From contig NZ_SORF01000004.1 in assembly GCF_004366795.1 (NCBI RefSeq), positions 62,001-126,000 of the forward strand: a stretch of DNA of 64,000 nt, written 5' to 3'. A model generated the notes under the pieces. That model saw only the letters and a program-made list of their open reading frames with translations. It was not told where the DNA came from and searched no databases. The position numbers and the translations under genes were made by a program. Of this stretch, positions 1-11,622 are shown one piece after another. The stretch is from Alicyclobacillus sacchari. GTDB taxonomy: Bacteria; Bacillota; Bacilli; Alicyclobacillales; Alicyclobacillaceae. How positions within the stretch are numbered: the first letter of the stretch is position 1; every line of letters begins with the position of its first letter.

Positions 1-27
1 ACAATCCCTTCTGCAACATCGCGAACT

Positions 28-432
28 TTATTCGTCTTTAAAGCTTCTCCAATCGAGCTTAGAATCGGCTAACATTTCTTCAAACGAAACATCGTCATCG
101 TCCGCCGGATCGAACAGTTCCGCGAACGACAAGTCCGGATTCTCTGCCAACCGCTCCGTGGCAGGGCGCCGTTTCGCCGCTTTCGCCTTCTTATGTGCCT
201 GCGGCACATCCGGCCGCGCTTGCGCTTCCTCGACCAATGCGTTCTTCAACGCGGCCAAGCGTGTCGCGACATCGGACTTCATCGCATCGCGCAACAAGAA
301 CGACTCGGCTTCGTCCCCTCGTTTCGCAGACTCCCGCTTGGGCTTTGGATCCATCCGATCCGCCGCATACACCGGCTTGTCATCCGCGAACGAATCATCT
401 TGCTGCCTGCGCTTACGCGCTTGCTTCCCCAT
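28..432 (-). CDS. Small charged protein of unknown function
   Basis: A 134-residue, very hydrophilic protein. The N-terminal half is rich in Lys/Arg (GKQARKRRQQDD) and the C-terminal third is acidic (DPADDDD, SFEEMLADSKLDW). No membrane segment, signal peptide or familiar enzyme motif is visible. The ATG at 432 is preceded by AAGGTGAGG at good spacing, and its A overlaps the TGA stop of the upstream gene (TGATG), so the two are probably translationally coupled. I do not recognise the family. The mixed charge suggests a nucleic-acid or protein-binding accessory factor, but that is only a guess. Confidence 0.7.
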   Translation of the reverse strand: MGKQARKRRQQDDSFADDKPVYAADRMDPKPKRESAKRGDEAESFLLRDAMKSDVATRLAALKNALVEEAQARPDVPQAHKKAKAAKRRPATERLAENPDLSFAELFDPADDDDVSFEEMLADSKLDWRSFKDE

Positions 433-812
433 CACGCCTCACCTTCAGCTTTCCCACGACCTTGTAGCCACTCGGCTAGGTACGCCTTCTCCTCATCGAC
501 GACCGCCGGGTGTGCCGCCAAGTAATTGCGCAGGACTTCATCCTCGTAAGCCGGGTGTTGAGGATCTAGTCCCACCTGTGCAATGTCCGCTGTCAATCGC
601 CGATCATAAAGCACAGACCAAATCTCGGCGCCATCAACCAGCTCACGCTGCAGCATCTGCATATAAATCCCGTCGTCTGCATCGCCGTCCTGCCGAACAT
701 ACATGTACATCTCGTAATCGTCAAACGCGTGCACCCAATCCAGCGGATCAAACGTGCGCACATCTCCCACCTCTGATATGCCGGCCCATGGCGACGAATC
801 TGGTGCCGGCAT
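432..812 (-). CDS. Hypothetical protein, coupled to the next gene
   Basis: A 126-residue soluble protein starting MPAPDSSPWAG. It is acidic and rich in Asp, Glu and aromatics (FDPLDWVHAFDDYEMYMY). No recognised domain or catalytic motif. The frame is open further upstream, to 887, but a sigma-A-like promoter at 849-877 lies inside that extension, so the ATG at 812 is the better start. It overlaps the following gene by one base at TGATG, which makes a two-gene operon. Function unknown. Confidence 0.6.
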   Translation of the reverse strand: MPAPDSSPWAGISEVGDVRTFDPLDWVHAFDDYEMYMYVRQDGDADDGIYMQMLQRELVDGAEIWSVLYDRRLTADIAQVGLDPQHPAYEDEVLRNYLAAHPAVVDEEKAYLAEWLQGRGKAEGEA

Positions 813-848
813 CTGCTTATGCACGTGAACTTGTGCACCCGATTTGCT

Positions 849-877
849 ACAATACCGATAGTTGTGCTGTAAAACAA
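849..877 (-). promoter_or_regulatory. Probable sigma-A promoter for the two-gene operon
   Basis: On the minus strand TTGTTT (877-872) is separated by 17 bp from TATTGT (854-849), about 40 bp upstream of the ATG at 812. Both hexamers are imperfect but the spacing is ideal. Confidence 0.4.
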
Positions 878-903
878 CCAGCAACACTTGGGGGGCGTTG
901 TCC

Positions 904-984
904 GTGCGTCGGTTTTTTTGGGTACTCTTCTTTGTCGCGTTGGTCGTCGTCGCTGTCGAAACATTTATCCCGCGCAGCGCATAA
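904..984 (+). CDS. Possible 26-residue membrane peptide
   Basis: An open frame GTG to TAA encoding MRRFFWVLFFVALVVVAVET followed by FIPRSA. The layout is two Arg, one strong hydrophobic helix of about 16 residues, then a short polar tail, which is typical of single-pass small membrane proteins. A G-rich stretch (TTGGGGGGCG) ends about seven bases before the GTG and could act as a ribosome binding site. It lies in the otherwise empty gap between two minus-strand transcription units and points the opposite way. It may be real or a chance frame; only its hydrophobic character and the gap support it. Confidence 0.3.
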   Translation: MRRFFWVLFFVALVVVAVETFIPRSA

Positions 985-1013
985 CGCCAACGGCGAAGGC
1001 GAACCGAACGTCC

Positions 1014-1463
1014 TTATAGGTTAGCGAGTCCAAGCGCTTCACGGACCTTCGGTTCGACCTTGGCAAAGCCCTTGTCACCTGCGGCTCGAAATGTGAGCGT
1101 ACCGTCATTGCCAAAGACAAAAAAAGCGGGCGTGTACTCGTTGCTGAACGCATTTGCCAGCTTGTGCCCGTTGTCGATGGCACATGGCTGGGTGATGCGG
1201 TACCGTTCGATGTCGGCTTGCACTCGCGAAATATCCGTGTCCTCTTCCATTCGTGGCATGTGCACCGCGATGGTCACGAGCCCATGCTCCGCATATTCGT
1301 CGCGCAAGCGCAGCACCTCTGGCATGGTTTCGTGGCAAATGTGGCACGAAACGGCCCAAAAATGAACCAAAACCACCTTCCCCGCTTCGATGTTTGGCTC
1401 ACCGTTTATCCATTCTGTTGCACCGGCCAAGGGGGGCATCTCAGTTCCCAGCCGCATCGGCAT
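1014..1463 (-). CDS. Thioredoxin-fold redoxin (TlpA/ResA-like)
   Basis: A 149-residue thioredoxin-fold protein. The active-site pair is C40-H-I-C43 in HFWAVSCHICHETMPEV, followed by the usual beta strand and the cis-Pro loop region (NEYTPAFFVFGNDGTL). There is no signal peptide or N-terminal membrane anchor when the ATG at 1463 is used. That start has GAGGAGG eight bases upstream, and the longer frame to 1553 has no comparable site. It is predicted to be a cytoplasmic thiol-disulfide oxidoreductase. It lies just downstream of ahpC on the same strand, so it may reduce that peroxiredoxin; this pairing is inferred from position only. Confidence 0.85.
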   Translation of the reverse strand: MPMRLGTEMPPLAGATEWINGEPNIEAGKVVLVHFWAVSCHICHETMPEVLRLRDEYAEHGLVTIAVHMPRMEEDTDISRVQADIERYRITQPCAIDNGHKLANAFSNEYTPAFFVFGNDGTLTFRAAGDKGFAKVEPKVREALGLANL

Positions 1464-1542
1464 ACAAATAACCTCCTCACGTAAAACATCCCCGGATGAA
1501 ACATCGTCTACCGTTGACGAAGTCACTGCATATGCAAAAGGA

Positions 1543-1563
1543 AGTTCTGACATCGTCAGAACT
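1543..1563 (-). terminator. 9-bp perfect inverted repeat after ahpC
   Basis: AGTTCTGAC, a 3-base loop and GTCAGAACT, read on the minus strand into TTCCTTTTGC. It lies between the ahpC stop (1586) and the redoxin start (1463). It could be a weak intrinsic terminator or attenuator of ahpC read-through. A protein operator is the alternative. Confidence 0.4.
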
Positions 1564-1585
1564 CCCCGCCGTAGTCCGAACCGTA

Positions 1586-2125
1586 TTATACGGACAGCGT
1601 CTTGTCACCAGGCTTCCAGTTGGCAGCACACATACCACCGGCCTGTAAAGCCTCCAACACGCGCAAGGTCTCATCGACGCTGCGCCCGACATCATTGTTG
1701 TGCAAAACTTGGTACATCACGGTGCCGTCCGGATCGATGATGAAAAGTCCGCGCATCGCTGTACCAGTCTCTTCGTCAAGCACCTCGTAGCTCCGCGAAA
1801 CACGCTTCGTAAAATCAGAAGCAAGAGGGTAGTTCAAACCGCCAAGGCCATTCTGTGTGCGTGGTAACTGAATCCAAGCCTTATGACTATGTACGCTGTC
1901 CGTGCTTACGCCCAACACCTCTGCATCGAGGTCATGAAACTCTTGGATACGTTCGTTAAACGCCATGACTTCTGTCGGGCACACAAACGTAAAGTCCCCC
2001 GGATAGAAGAATAGAATGAGCCATTTACCGCGATAATCCGACAGCTTCACGTGTTCCGCAAGGGTCTCCATGTTTTTCGTTGAAAGCATGTCAAAATCGG
2101 GAGCTGGACGACCGACCAATGGCAT
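1586..2125 (-). CDS. ahpC: 2-Cys peroxiredoxin (AhpC/Tsa family)
   Basis: Reduces H2O2 and organic peroxides in the cytoplasm. The 179-residue length fits the family. The peroxidatic Cys is C49 in DFTFVCPTE, and the resolving Cys is C166 in GGMCAANWKPG near the C-terminus, the typical 2-Cys arrangement. The start ATG follows AAAAAGGAGG. No ahpF lies nearby, so another reductant must serve it; the redoxin encoded directly downstream is a candidate. A strong sigma-A promoter lies about 80 bp upstream. No clear PerR box was seen in that promoter. Confidence 0.95.
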   Translation of the reverse strand: MPLVGRPAPDFDMLSTKNMETLAEHVKLSDYRGKWLILFFYPGDFTFVCPTEVMAFNERIQEFHDLDAEVLGVSTDSVHSHKAWIQLPRTQNGLGGLNYPLASDFTKRVSRSYEVLDEETGTAMRGLFIIDPDGTVMYQVLHNNDVGRSVDETLRVLEALQAGGMCAANWKPGDKTLSV

Positions 2126-2203
2126 TTGAGAAACCTCCTTTTTGCTTGTTTACGAAACAAAGGCGACTCGCGCTGGAAAAACTGGCGAAAGGCCTCCGTG
2201 CTG

Positions 2204-2232
2204 ATTATACTAAGCATAAGATGGCCTTTCAA
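2204..2232 (-). promoter_or_regulatory. Sigma-A promoter of ahpC
   Basis: Minus-strand TTGAAA (2232-2227), a 17-bp spacer and a consensus TATAAT (2209-2204), upstream of ahpC. The leader between the promoter and the ATG is about 70 nt. Confidence 0.75.
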
Positions 2233-2266
2233 ACTGGAGACAGCAAAGAAGGGAGCAACTCAAATC

Positions 2267-2548
2267 ATGGAAACCTACCGCTCAGACTCGTGGTCCAACG
2301 CCCACTTTCGGGTGAAAGACGCACTGGCGGCGTTGCTCAACGAAATGCGCGATTGCGGCTACAATCCAAGCCTGCATATCTCATACGACGCGAATGAACA
2401 TCACTTGCTCGTCGATCCGGTCATCCTGCACAAACACCCTTCCATCAAGCGGGTATACCTCGAATACTTGGACGCTTGCCACGCACGAGATACAGCAGTT
2501 GAAGACATTCAATCGCTCCCCAAACTCGACCTCGGGTTTACCAACTGA
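2267..2548 (+). CDS. Small hypothetical protein
   Basis: A 93-residue soluble protein beginning METYRSDSWSN. Mixed alpha/beta composition, no Cys motif, no signal peptide. The sequence contains LLNEMRDCGYNPSLHISYDA and a C-terminal acidic segment. The ATG at 2267 has AAGGGAG upstream; the frame opens earlier but that part overlaps the ahpC promoter. It is transcribed divergently from ahpC and convergently with rrf2, with which it shares a long stem-loop. Family not recognised. Confidence 0.65.
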   Translation: METYRSDSWSNAHFRVKDALAALLNEMRDCGYNPSLHISYDANEHHLLVDPVILHKHPSIKRVYLEYLDACHARDTAVEDIQSLPKLDLGFTN

Positions 2549-2564
2549 GGATGAAGATGATACG

Positions 2565-2606
2565 CGACGAGGTGCCGCTTCTCACATTTGAAGCGGCACC
2601 TCGTCG
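2565..2606. terminator. 17-bp perfect stem shared by convergent genes
   Basis: The arms at 2565-2581 and 2590-2606 are perfectly complementary over 17 bp (plus-strand left arm starts CGACGAGGTGCC) with an 8-base loop. The stem overlaps the last codons and stop of rrf2. There is no long T-run on either side, so it is a strong hairpin or 3'-end protector rather than a textbook intrinsic terminator. Confidence 0.6.
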
Positions 2607-3016
2607 TGCATAACATCGGCCAAGCTGAGCGCGTCCAGCGCCCGCGTGATGGCAGCCGTCACTCGCACCCAGACGCTACGCGCATGGCAACCGACGAACA
2701 AATCACACGTTGACTCGGAACTGTCCGCCTCGCCAACGCAGGCGATGGGCGCCAGTGAACCCTCCAAAACACGCACCAACTCGCCAATGGAAATATCCTC
2801 CGCCGGGCGGCTTAAATGATAGCCCCCATTGACGCCACGAACGCTGGTGACCAAATTGGCCCTGCGCAACTTCGCCATAATTTGATCCAAAAAAGGTTCA
2901 GGTATCGATTCGGCTTCGGCAACCGCCCGCAAGGGAACAGGCCGATCGACGCCAGCCATCATCGCCAGGGCCACCATCGCGCGCAAGCCATATTCGGTTC
3001 TGCTCGAAATTTTCAC
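2582..3016 (-). CDS. Rrf2-family Fe-S-sensing regulator of the suf operon
   Basis: A 144-residue Rrf2/IscR-type transcription factor. The N-terminal winged helix begins MKISSRTEYGLRAMV and has the family signature LVTSVRGVNGGYHLSRP. Three cysteines, C93, C104 and C110, sit where Rrf2 proteins bind a [2Fe-2S] cluster. Start is GTG with GGGGAG upstream. It is the last gene of the sufCDSUB-Rieske cluster on the same strand, about 50 bp after the Rieske gene, which suggests feedback control of Fe-S assembly. Whether it represses suf is inferred from position and family, not shown. Confidence 0.85.
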   Translation of the reverse strand: MKISSRTEYGLRAMVALAMMAGVDRPVPLRAVAEAESIPEPFLDQIMAKLRRANLVTSVRGVNGGYHLSRPAEDISIGELVRVLEGSLAPIACVGEADSSESTCDLFVGCHARSVWVRVTAAITRALDALSLADVMHDEVPLQM

Positions 3017-3070
3017 CGAATCTCCCCTATCTCACGGCTGGGCGAACAGACGCCGGATCGACTGAGGCCA

Positions 3071-3382
3071 TCAGGCCTCATCGTCGATCCATACCTCGTC
3101 TTCTCGAACCTCAACCGGGTATGTTGCCAGTGGAATCACACACGGAAAAGCGGTTGGCTGTCCTGTGCGAACATCAAACTTGCCACCATGCCGCGGGCAT
3201 GCCACGATATGCCCTTCGAGCCTACCTGCAGACAGCGACTGTGCGGCGTGCGTACACACGTCCGAGGTCGCGAAAAATCCGTCTTCTGTGTGATACAAGG
3301 CGATATCTTCGTCTTCGAGCGCAACTTGCATCATCTCGCCAACTGCGAGATCGGTGACCTTGGCTACCTTAATCCAAGCCAT
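3071..3382 (-). CDS. Rieske-type [2Fe-2S] ferredoxin
   Basis: A 103-residue single-domain Rieske protein. The cluster ligands are C43-T-H45 and C62-P-R-H65 in CPRHGGKF. There is no membrane anchor or oxygenase domain, so it resembles soluble electron carriers of the NirD/BphF type. Its ATG overlaps the sufB stop by one base (TGATG), which means translational coupling to sufB. As the penultimate gene of the suf operon it may supply electrons for cluster assembly or be a client protein; neither role is established. Confidence 0.88.
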   Translation of the reverse strand: MAWIKVAKVTDLAVGEMMQVALEDEDIALYHTEDGFFATSDVCTHAAQSLSAGRLEGHIVACPRHGGKFDVRTGQPTAFPCVIPLATYPVEVREDEVWIDDEA

Positions 3383-4779
3383 CAACCAATCGAACCTTCC
3401 ATTTCAAACTTGATCAGCCGGTTCATCTCGACGGCGTACTCCATGGGCAACTCGCGCGTGAACGGCTCGATGAAGCCCATCACAATCATGCGCGTCGCAT
3501 CTTCCTCGGAAATGCCGCGGCTCATCAAATAGAAAAGCTGCTCCTCACTCACCTTCGAAACAGACGCTTCGTGTTCCAGCGTGACGTCGTCGTTCATGAT
3601 TTCGTTGTATGGAATGGTGTCCGACGTCGAATTGTCATCCAGGATCAGCGTGTCACACTTAATGTTGGCCTTAGCGCCCACAGCACTCGGCGAAAAGCTC
3701 GCAAGACCGCGATACGTGGTCTTCCCACCGTGCTTGCTGATAGACTTTGAAACGATGGTGGACGTCGTATTCGGTGCATTGTGCACGACCTTTGCCCCTG
3801 CATCCTGATGTTGACCACGGCCAGCCACCGCGATCGACAGAACCATCGCCTTCGCACCTTCGCCCTGCATGTATACGGATGGGTATTTCATCGTCAGCTT
3901 CGATCCGATGTTGCCATCGACCCATTCCATCGTTGCATCACGATATGCGACGGCGCGCTTGGTCACGAGATTGTAAATGTTCGGAGCCCAGTTTTGGATC
4001 GTCGTATAGCGGCAACGACCGCGATCTTTGACGATGATCTCAACCACGGCACTGTGCAGCGAGTTGGTGCTGTAGACGGGTGCCGTGCAGCCTTCGACAT
4101 AGTGGACAAAGCTGTCCTCGTCAGCAATGATTAACGTGCGCTCGAACTGCCCCATGTTCTCCGAGTTGATGCGGAAGTACGCCTGCAATGGCACTTCGCA
4201 ACGAACACCCTTTGGCACGTAAATGAAACTGCCGCCGCTCCACACCGCACTGTTCAGCGCGGCAAACTTGTTATCTTCTGGCGGCACGACCGTCCCGAAA
4301 TACTCTTTGAAAATCTCGGGGTACTCGCGCAATGCCGTATCCGTATCCGTGAACAGTACGCCCATCTTTTCGAGATCTTCGCGCATCGAATGGTAGACGA
4401 CCTCGGACTCATACTGCGCAGAAACGCCCGCCAAGAACTTCTGCTCCGCCTCAGGAATGCCAAGGCGATCAAATGTGTTTTTAATTTCTTCGGGCACCTC
4501 TTCCCACGTCTTACCCTTTTTTTCCGATGGCTTGACGTAGTACGTAATGTCGTCAAAATCGAGCTCGCTAAGGTCGCCGCCCCACTTCGGCATCCCCTTC
4601 TCCAAGAAAATCTCAAGCGAACGAAGCCGAAAATCAGTCATCCAGCCAGGCTCGTTCTTCATCATCGAAATCTCTTCAACCGTCTTCCGGGTCAGCCCCT
4701 TTTCGAACTTAACCACCGAAACGTCCTTGTCTCGAAAGCCGTACTGATACTCTTCCATATCCGGCAACGGTTTGGCCAT
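3382..4779 (-). CDS. sufB: Fe-S cluster scaffold protein SufB
   Basis: A 465-residue SufB, the cluster-building subunit of the SufBCD complex in the cytoplasm. It carries the family core ([20 protein letters not shown] and later [29 protein letters not shown]) and the C-terminal region [20 protein letters not shown]. Start ATG has AAAGGAGG upstream. It lies downstream of sufU after a 57-bp gap and overlaps the Rieske gene. Confidence 0.97.
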   Translation of the reverse strand: MAKPLPDMEEYQYGFRDKDVSVVKFEKGLTRKTVEEISMMKNEPGWMTDFRLRSLEIFLEKGMPKWGGDLSELDFDDITYYVKPSEKKGKTWEEVPEEIKNTFDRLGIPEAEQKFLAGVSAQYESEVVYHSMREDLEKMGVLFTDTDTALREYPEIFKEYFGTVVPPEDNKFAALNSAVWSGGSFIYVPKGVRCEVPLQAYFRINSENMGQFERTLIIADEDSFVHYVEGCTAPVYSTNSLHSAVVEIIVKDRGRCRYTTIQNWAPNIYNLVTKRAVAYRDATMEWVDGNIGSKLTMKYPSVYMQGEGAKAMVLSIAVAGRGQHQDAGAKVVHNAPNTTSTIVSKSISKHGGKTTYRGLASFSPSAVGAKANIKCDTLILDDNSTSDTIPYNEIMNDDVTLEHEASVSKVSEEQLFYLMSRGISEEDATRMIVMGFIEPFTRELPMEYAVEMNRLIKFEMEGSIG

Positions 4780-4836
4780 TTGGACGTCCTCCTTTTATAT
4801 CGTAAATCTATACGCTATCGACCTATTGACTCTGAA

Positions 4837-7773
<2,937 letters not shown>

Positions 7774-7786
7774 CCCGCGTCCCCCC

Positions 7787-8572
7787 TTATGCTTCGACCT
7801 CGACGGTCTCGTCTTCGATGCCAAGTTCCTTCTTCAACCAATCGTAACCCTTCGCCTCCAGCTCTTCCGCCAACTTGGCATCTCCCGAACGCACGATCCG
7901 CCCTTGCATCATGACGTGCACATGATCCGGAACAATATAGTTGAGCAAACGCTGGTAGTGCGTGATGATCAAAAAGCCGATATTCTCAGAACGCAGTTGA
8001 TTGACGCCATTTGCGACAATCTTCAACGCGTCGATGTCCAGGCCGGAATCGATCTCGTCCAAAATCGCGATACGCGGCTCCAACATGGACATCTGGAGGA
8101 TTTCGTTGCGCTTCTTCTCACCGCCGGAAAAACCCTCATTCAAATAGCGCTCGGCAAACGACGGATCAATATTCAAAGCCTTCATCTTTTCTTGAAGTTT
8201 CCGATGGAACTGCAACACGGGCAGTTCGTTGCCCTCTCCGCGCCGCGCATTCAATGCCTGACGAATAAAGTTTGCATTCGAAACCCCTGGCACTTCTGCC
8301 GGGTACTGCATGGCCAAGAATAGACCGGCACGAGCTCGCTCATCGGTCGACATCGCGAGGACGTCTTCGCCGTCGAGCACGACTTCACCAGCGGTCACTT
8401 CGTAGTGCGGGTGCCCCATCAAAGATGAAGCCAACGTGCTTTTGCCCGTTCCGTTTGGCCCCATAATCGCGTGGATTTCACCGCCGCGAATATGTAAATT
8501 CAGACCCTTGAGAATTTCTTTGCCTTCTACACTGACATGCAGGTTCTGTACACGAAAATCAGGTTTCCCCAC
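7787..8572 (-). CDS. sufC: Fe-S assembly ATPase SufC
   Basis: A 261-residue ABC-type ATPase that drives the SufBCD complex; not a transporter. Walker A is [10 protein letters not shown], the signature is [11 protein letters not shown] and Walker B is [13 protein letters not shown]. The GTG start at 8572 is preceded by GAGG nine bases upstream. It is the first gene of sufCDSUB-Rieske-rrf2, a run of seven genes on one strand with mostly short gaps or overlaps. Confidence 0.97.
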   Translation of the reverse strand: MGKPDFRVQNLHVSVEGKEILKGLNLHIRGGEIHAIMGPNGTGKSTLASSLMGHPHYEVTAGEVVLDGEDVLAMSTDERARAGLFLAMQYPAEVPGVSNANFIRQALNARRGEGNELPVLQFHRKLQEKMKALNIDPSFAERYLNEGFSGGEKKRNEILQMSMLEPRIAILDEIDSGLDIDALKIVANGVNQLRSENIGFLIITHYQRLLNYIVPDHVHVMMQGRIVRSGDAKLAEELEAKGYDWLKKELGIEDETVEVEA

Positions 8573-8616
8573 CTAGACCAACCTCGCTGTTCATCTATAG
8601 AATGGTTCACGAATGT

Positions 8617-8631
8617 TGACTCCGAAAGTCA
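8617..8631 (-). promoter_or_regulatory. Candidate suf operator (5-5-5 inverted repeat)
   Basis: TGACT, 5 bases, AGTCA, lying 45-59 bp upstream of the sufC start. On the minus strand a possible -10 (TATAGA) follows, so the repeat overlaps the -35 region. The 5-bp arms with a 5-bp spacer resemble the architecture of known SufR/Rrf2 sites. Short repeats occur by chance, so this is tentative. Confidence 0.3.
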
Positions 8632-8695
8632 TCTTTCTCTCACAAGCGTAGCATAAAAGCGAGAAAATGCAAGGGAACACGAAAACTTCCCATGG

Positions 8696-8733
8696 AAAAA
8701 CCGGGCGGCATGAGGCAAATTCCTGCCGTCCGG
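8696..8733 (-). terminator. Intrinsic terminator after the SufT-like gene
   Basis: On the minus strand CCGGACGGCA pairs with TGCCGCCCGG (one G-T wobble) around a 13-base loop, followed by TTTTT. It lies about 37 bp past the stop of the DUF59 gene and separates it from the suf promoter. Confidence 0.8.
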
Positions 8734-8770
8734 TTTTCACACTCACAAACCCGCTCTTGCGAAAGGACTG

Positions 8771-9079
8771 TCAAAACAGGTACTTAAAAACCAATTTGGC
8801 CTCTTCTGACATCATTTCCTTGTCCCATGGCGGATCGAACGTCAATTCGACGTCCACTTGCTCGACCCCTTCGAGTAGCGAGAGCTTCTCAATAATCTCT
8901 TCTTTGATATCGTCAAACAGCGGGCATCCCATTGTCGTCAAGGTCACCGTCACCTTGATTTTTTTGCCGCCTTCCAAAATGTCGATACCATACACCATAC
9001 CCAGATTGACGATATCAATCTGAATTTCTGGATCAAGAACGTCCATTAACATATTGCGCACAACTTCTTCAGTGACCAT
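8771..9079 (-). CDS. MIP18/DUF59 Fe-S assembly factor (SufT-like)
   Basis: A 102-residue MIP18-family (PaaD/SufT-type) protein. Family marks are the N-terminal VLDPEIQIDIVNLGMVYGI and the motif LTTMGCPLFDDI with its conserved Cys. Such proteins help in Fe-S cluster maturation. The ATG at 9079 follows GAGAGGGGGGGC; an ATG nine codons upstream is less likely. It lies 45 bp after ald on the same strand and immediately upstream of the suf operon, but a terminator separates it from suf. Confidence 0.88.
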   Translation of the reverse strand: MVTEEVVRNMLMDVLDPEIQIDIVNLGMVYGIDILEGGKKIKVTVTLTTMGCPLFDDIKEEIIEKLSLLEGVEQVDVELTFDPPWDKEMMSEEAKLVFKYLF

Positions 9080-9123
9080 GTTGCCCCCCCTCTCATGCAT
9101 CGCCATTGTCCCAGAGCGCTGCC

Positions 9124-10242
9124 TTACAGCAAACTGTCGATTGGACTGTACGACAGCTGTAAAGCATCCGCAACCGCCTGATACGTGACATGCCCCTTGT
9201 ACACGTTGACGCCGCGTGCCAAGGCCGGATCTGTCCGCAAGGCCGCCTCTGTACCAGCAGCTAACCGCAAGGCATACGGCGCTGTGGCGTTCGTCAAGGC
9301 AAGCGTCGACGTCCGCGGTACCGCGCCCGGGATGTTGGCAACCGCGTAATGCAGTACGCCATATTTTTCAAAGACCGGATTGCTATGCGTCGTAATGCGA
9401 TCAATCGTCGCGATGGATCCGCCTTGGTCGATCGCGACATCCACCACAACGCCGCCGCGATTCATCTGCTGCACCATCTCGTCCGTGACGATCTTCGGCG
9501 CCCGCGCACCTGGAATCAACACCGCTCCAACGAGTAAATCCGCCCCGGCGATATGCTCGCGCAAATTGTACGGATTCGACATCACCGTGCGCACGCGACC
9601 GCCAAACAGGTCGTCCAACTCGCGCAAACGCGCTGGATTGTTATCGAACAATGTCACATCTGCACCCATGCCGACTGCGACGCGCGCCGCATTTGTGCCG
9701 ACGATGCCACCCCCGACGATCACGACGCGGGCAGGCGGTACTCCGGGTACGCCGCCCAGCAACACACCGCGCCCCCCGTGGGCCTTCTCCAGAAAGTGCG
9801 CGCCGATTTGTATCGACATTCGCCCGGCAACTTCTGACATTGGTGTCAGCAAGGGCAGTGAGCGGTCCGCCAACTGGACCGTTTCGTAGGCAATGGCCGT
9901 GACACCAGACTCCATCAGGGCCCTCGTCAATTCCGGTTCAGGAGCCAAATGCAAGTATGTGAACAGCACCAAATCCGACCGGAAATATGCATATTCTACC
10001 GACTGCGGTTCTTTCACCTTCATGACCATCTGTGAGGTCTTCCACACCGTCTCTGCATCTGGAACAACCGTCACACCCGCAGCTACGTAATCCGCATCGT
10101 CAAAGCCACTGCCAAGGCCCGCACCTGCTTCGATCCGTACATCGTGCCCGGCCACCACCAGCGCGTGTCCCGCGGCTGGCGTAATGGCAACGCGGTTTTC
10201 GTTGTCTTTGATTTCCTTCGGTATACCTATAATCACGTGCAT
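9124..10242 (-). CDS. ald: Alanine dehydrogenase
   Basis: A 372-residue NAD-dependent alanine dehydrogenase, which interconverts L-alanine and pyruvate plus ammonia. It begins [19 protein letters not shown], the typical AlaDH/PNT N-terminus. The NAD-binding Rossmann stretch [20 protein letters not shown] and the later [15 protein letters not shown] are present. The ATG at 10242 follows AGGGGGAGA. Ald is often induced in sporulation in Bacillus; no regulatory site was identified here. It is probably cotranscribed with the DUF59 gene. Confidence 0.96.
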   Translation of the reverse strand: MHVIIGIPKEIKDNENRVAITPAAGHALVVAGHDVRIEAGAGLGSGFDDADYVAAGVTVVPDAETVWKTSQMVMKVKEPQSVEYAYFRSDLVLFTYLHLAPEPELTRALMESGVTAIAYETVQLADRSLPLLTPMSEVAGRMSIQIGAHFLEKAHGGRGVLLGGVPGVPPARVVIVGGGIVGTNAARVAVGMGADVTLFDNNPARLRELDDLFGGRVRTVMSNPYNLREHIAGADLLVGAVLIPGARAPKIVTDEMVQQMNRGGVVVDVAIDQGGSIATIDRITTHSNPVFEKYGVLHYAVANIPGAVPRTSTLALTNATAPYALRLAAGTEAALRTDPALARGVNVYKGHVTYQAVADALQLSYSPIDSLL

Positions 10243-10350
10243 TCTCCCCCTGGCCGCGAACAGCCTGTACAACAAGCAGCCGAGCCTGATTCTCCTCGTC
10301 TTACGACTCCAGTGTACTGACCTCCACCGCCAAACGCAACGAAGGCAGGT

Positions 10351-10617
10351 TTAGGCCTCTTGGTCAGGGGTGGCGACCCGGCGTGATCGAACTCTTCGAG
10401 CTCGCGGCTGCGTCGCCTCCGCCAGGTCGTCCTGATGTTCAATAATCCACTCTTGAATGCGCTTGACGTCGCTTGGACCAATGCGCCAATTGCGATCCTG
10501 GAACACAAAGGATTCCCCCGTCAGGTCGCTCGCCAGAGCATCGACAGCCTGGCGAATGTACGAGACAGGCACATGCAACATCTCCGCCAGTTCGGAGATA
10601 GAAAAACGCGTAGTCAC
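10351..10617 (-). CDS. Small HTH-like hypothetical protein
   Basis: An 88-residue protein. The first part, ISELAEMLHVPVSYIRQAVD, looks like a helix-turn-helix of the MerR/excisionase type, then a short wing-like segment (GESFVFQDRNWRIGP) and a basic Arg-rich tail (RARRVRSRR). It starts 15 bp after the stop of the anti-sigma gene on the same strand. Probably a DNA-binding protein; the family is not certain. Confidence 0.65.
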   Translation of the reverse strand: MTTRFSISELAEMLHVPVSYIRQAVDALASDLTGESFVFQDRNWRIGPSDVKRIQEWIIEHQDDLAEATQPRARRVRSRRVATPDQEA

Positions 10618-10632
10618 AGAGCGTCACCTCAA

Positions 10633-11622
10633 CTAGGACTGTACAAGCGGCGCGTCAACCGCCATGACGTGTGGCGTGCGGCTGAAAAAGTCGGACTGGT
10701 TCGTCGACAACACGCGAAAAGCGACCTGAACATGTTGACCGGGTTCGACCACCGCTGGCCAACTCTGCCCCGGAATTTCGGGTGTCATGTGGAACAAGAA
10801 GCGAATGCTATCTGCGGCCAGAAAGCTATCGTCCGCCTGCTTAGAAAACCAGATCACAGCACGCGTCTGGCGCAGATCGATGGGCGCACTCGTATGGTTC
10901 CACAACGTCGCATTCACCTGAACAGACTGCCAATTGGCGCCCGGAACCGTCGGGCGCGGCGCCAGCTGCACGTTCGTCACGTCGAGACGGCTCTCCCTCC
11001 AAATGGTATCCGCCTGATGCGACGGCACCGTTTGCGCTAAATAGAACACCAAGTGAGGCGTTTCCGCAAGTGCCTGCGATCCACCGGCATGCGGCCCTGA
11101 TGGGTGAAATCCCCACTCGACGCTCTGGCCCGGCAGTATCGCCGCACTTGGCGCGTTGACGAACGTCAACCAGTTTTCCGTACTTGCCCCTTGCGGCGTA
11201 AACGAAAGCACCCCAAAGACATCTGGCTCCAGGATCGGATGTTTGGATAGATTTTTCAACGTCGCGATCACGCAGGAGTTTTTCGGCTCCCCGGGAAGCG
11301 TTCCAATGCGGACATTCGTGATCGCAATCGGCGCTTTTGCGAGAGGAAATGCGACCGTCGCGGCGGAATGGAAAAGCGACTGCCGACGTGCCGGTTGCTG
11401 CTCTTTGGACATGGGTGCCGTCAAGGTGAGCGTCAGCGCGATGGCAACACAAGCGGCAAGTGCGCCCATCGTGCTGACGAAGGCCCAACGCGGCCGCAGC
11501 GTTCGCCTTTCTGACCGTTGCGCCCTGACGGCGGCCAGGACGTTGTCCTTGAGCTCCGGGCGAAACGGCACGTCGGCTCGGCCTTTCATCCTCTCGCGCA
11601 AGTTGTTGTCATCATCGTTCAT
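10633..11622 (-). CDS. Probable membrane-bound anti-sigma factor
   Basis: A 329-residue protein: a cytoplasmic N-terminal part of about 45 residues, one membrane helix at about 47-70 (FVSTMGALAACVAIALTLTL) and a large extracytoplasmic domain of mainly beta composition. No HxxxCxxC zinc anti-sigma motif is visible. Its ATG overlaps the stop of the ECF sigma gene by 4 bp (ATGA), the usual arrangement for sigma/anti-sigma pairs, which is the main evidence for the role. The outer domain may sense envelope stress. Confidence 0.75.
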   Translation of the reverse strand: MNDDDNNLRERMKGRADVPFRPELKDNVLAAVRAQRSERRTLRPRWAFVSTMGALAACVAIALTLTLTAPMSKEQQPARRQSLFHSAATVAFPLAKAPIAITNVRIGTLPGEPKNSCVIATLKNLSKHPILEPDVFGVLSFTPQGASTENWLTFVNAPSAAILPGQSVEWGFHPSGPHAGGSQALAETPHLVFYLAQTVPSHQADTIWRESRLDVTNVQLAPRPTVPGANWQSVQVNATLWNHTSAPIDLRQTRAVIWFSKQADDSFLAADSIRFLFHMTPEIPGQSWPAVVEPGQHVQVAFRVLSTNQSDFFSRTPHVMAVDAPLVQS

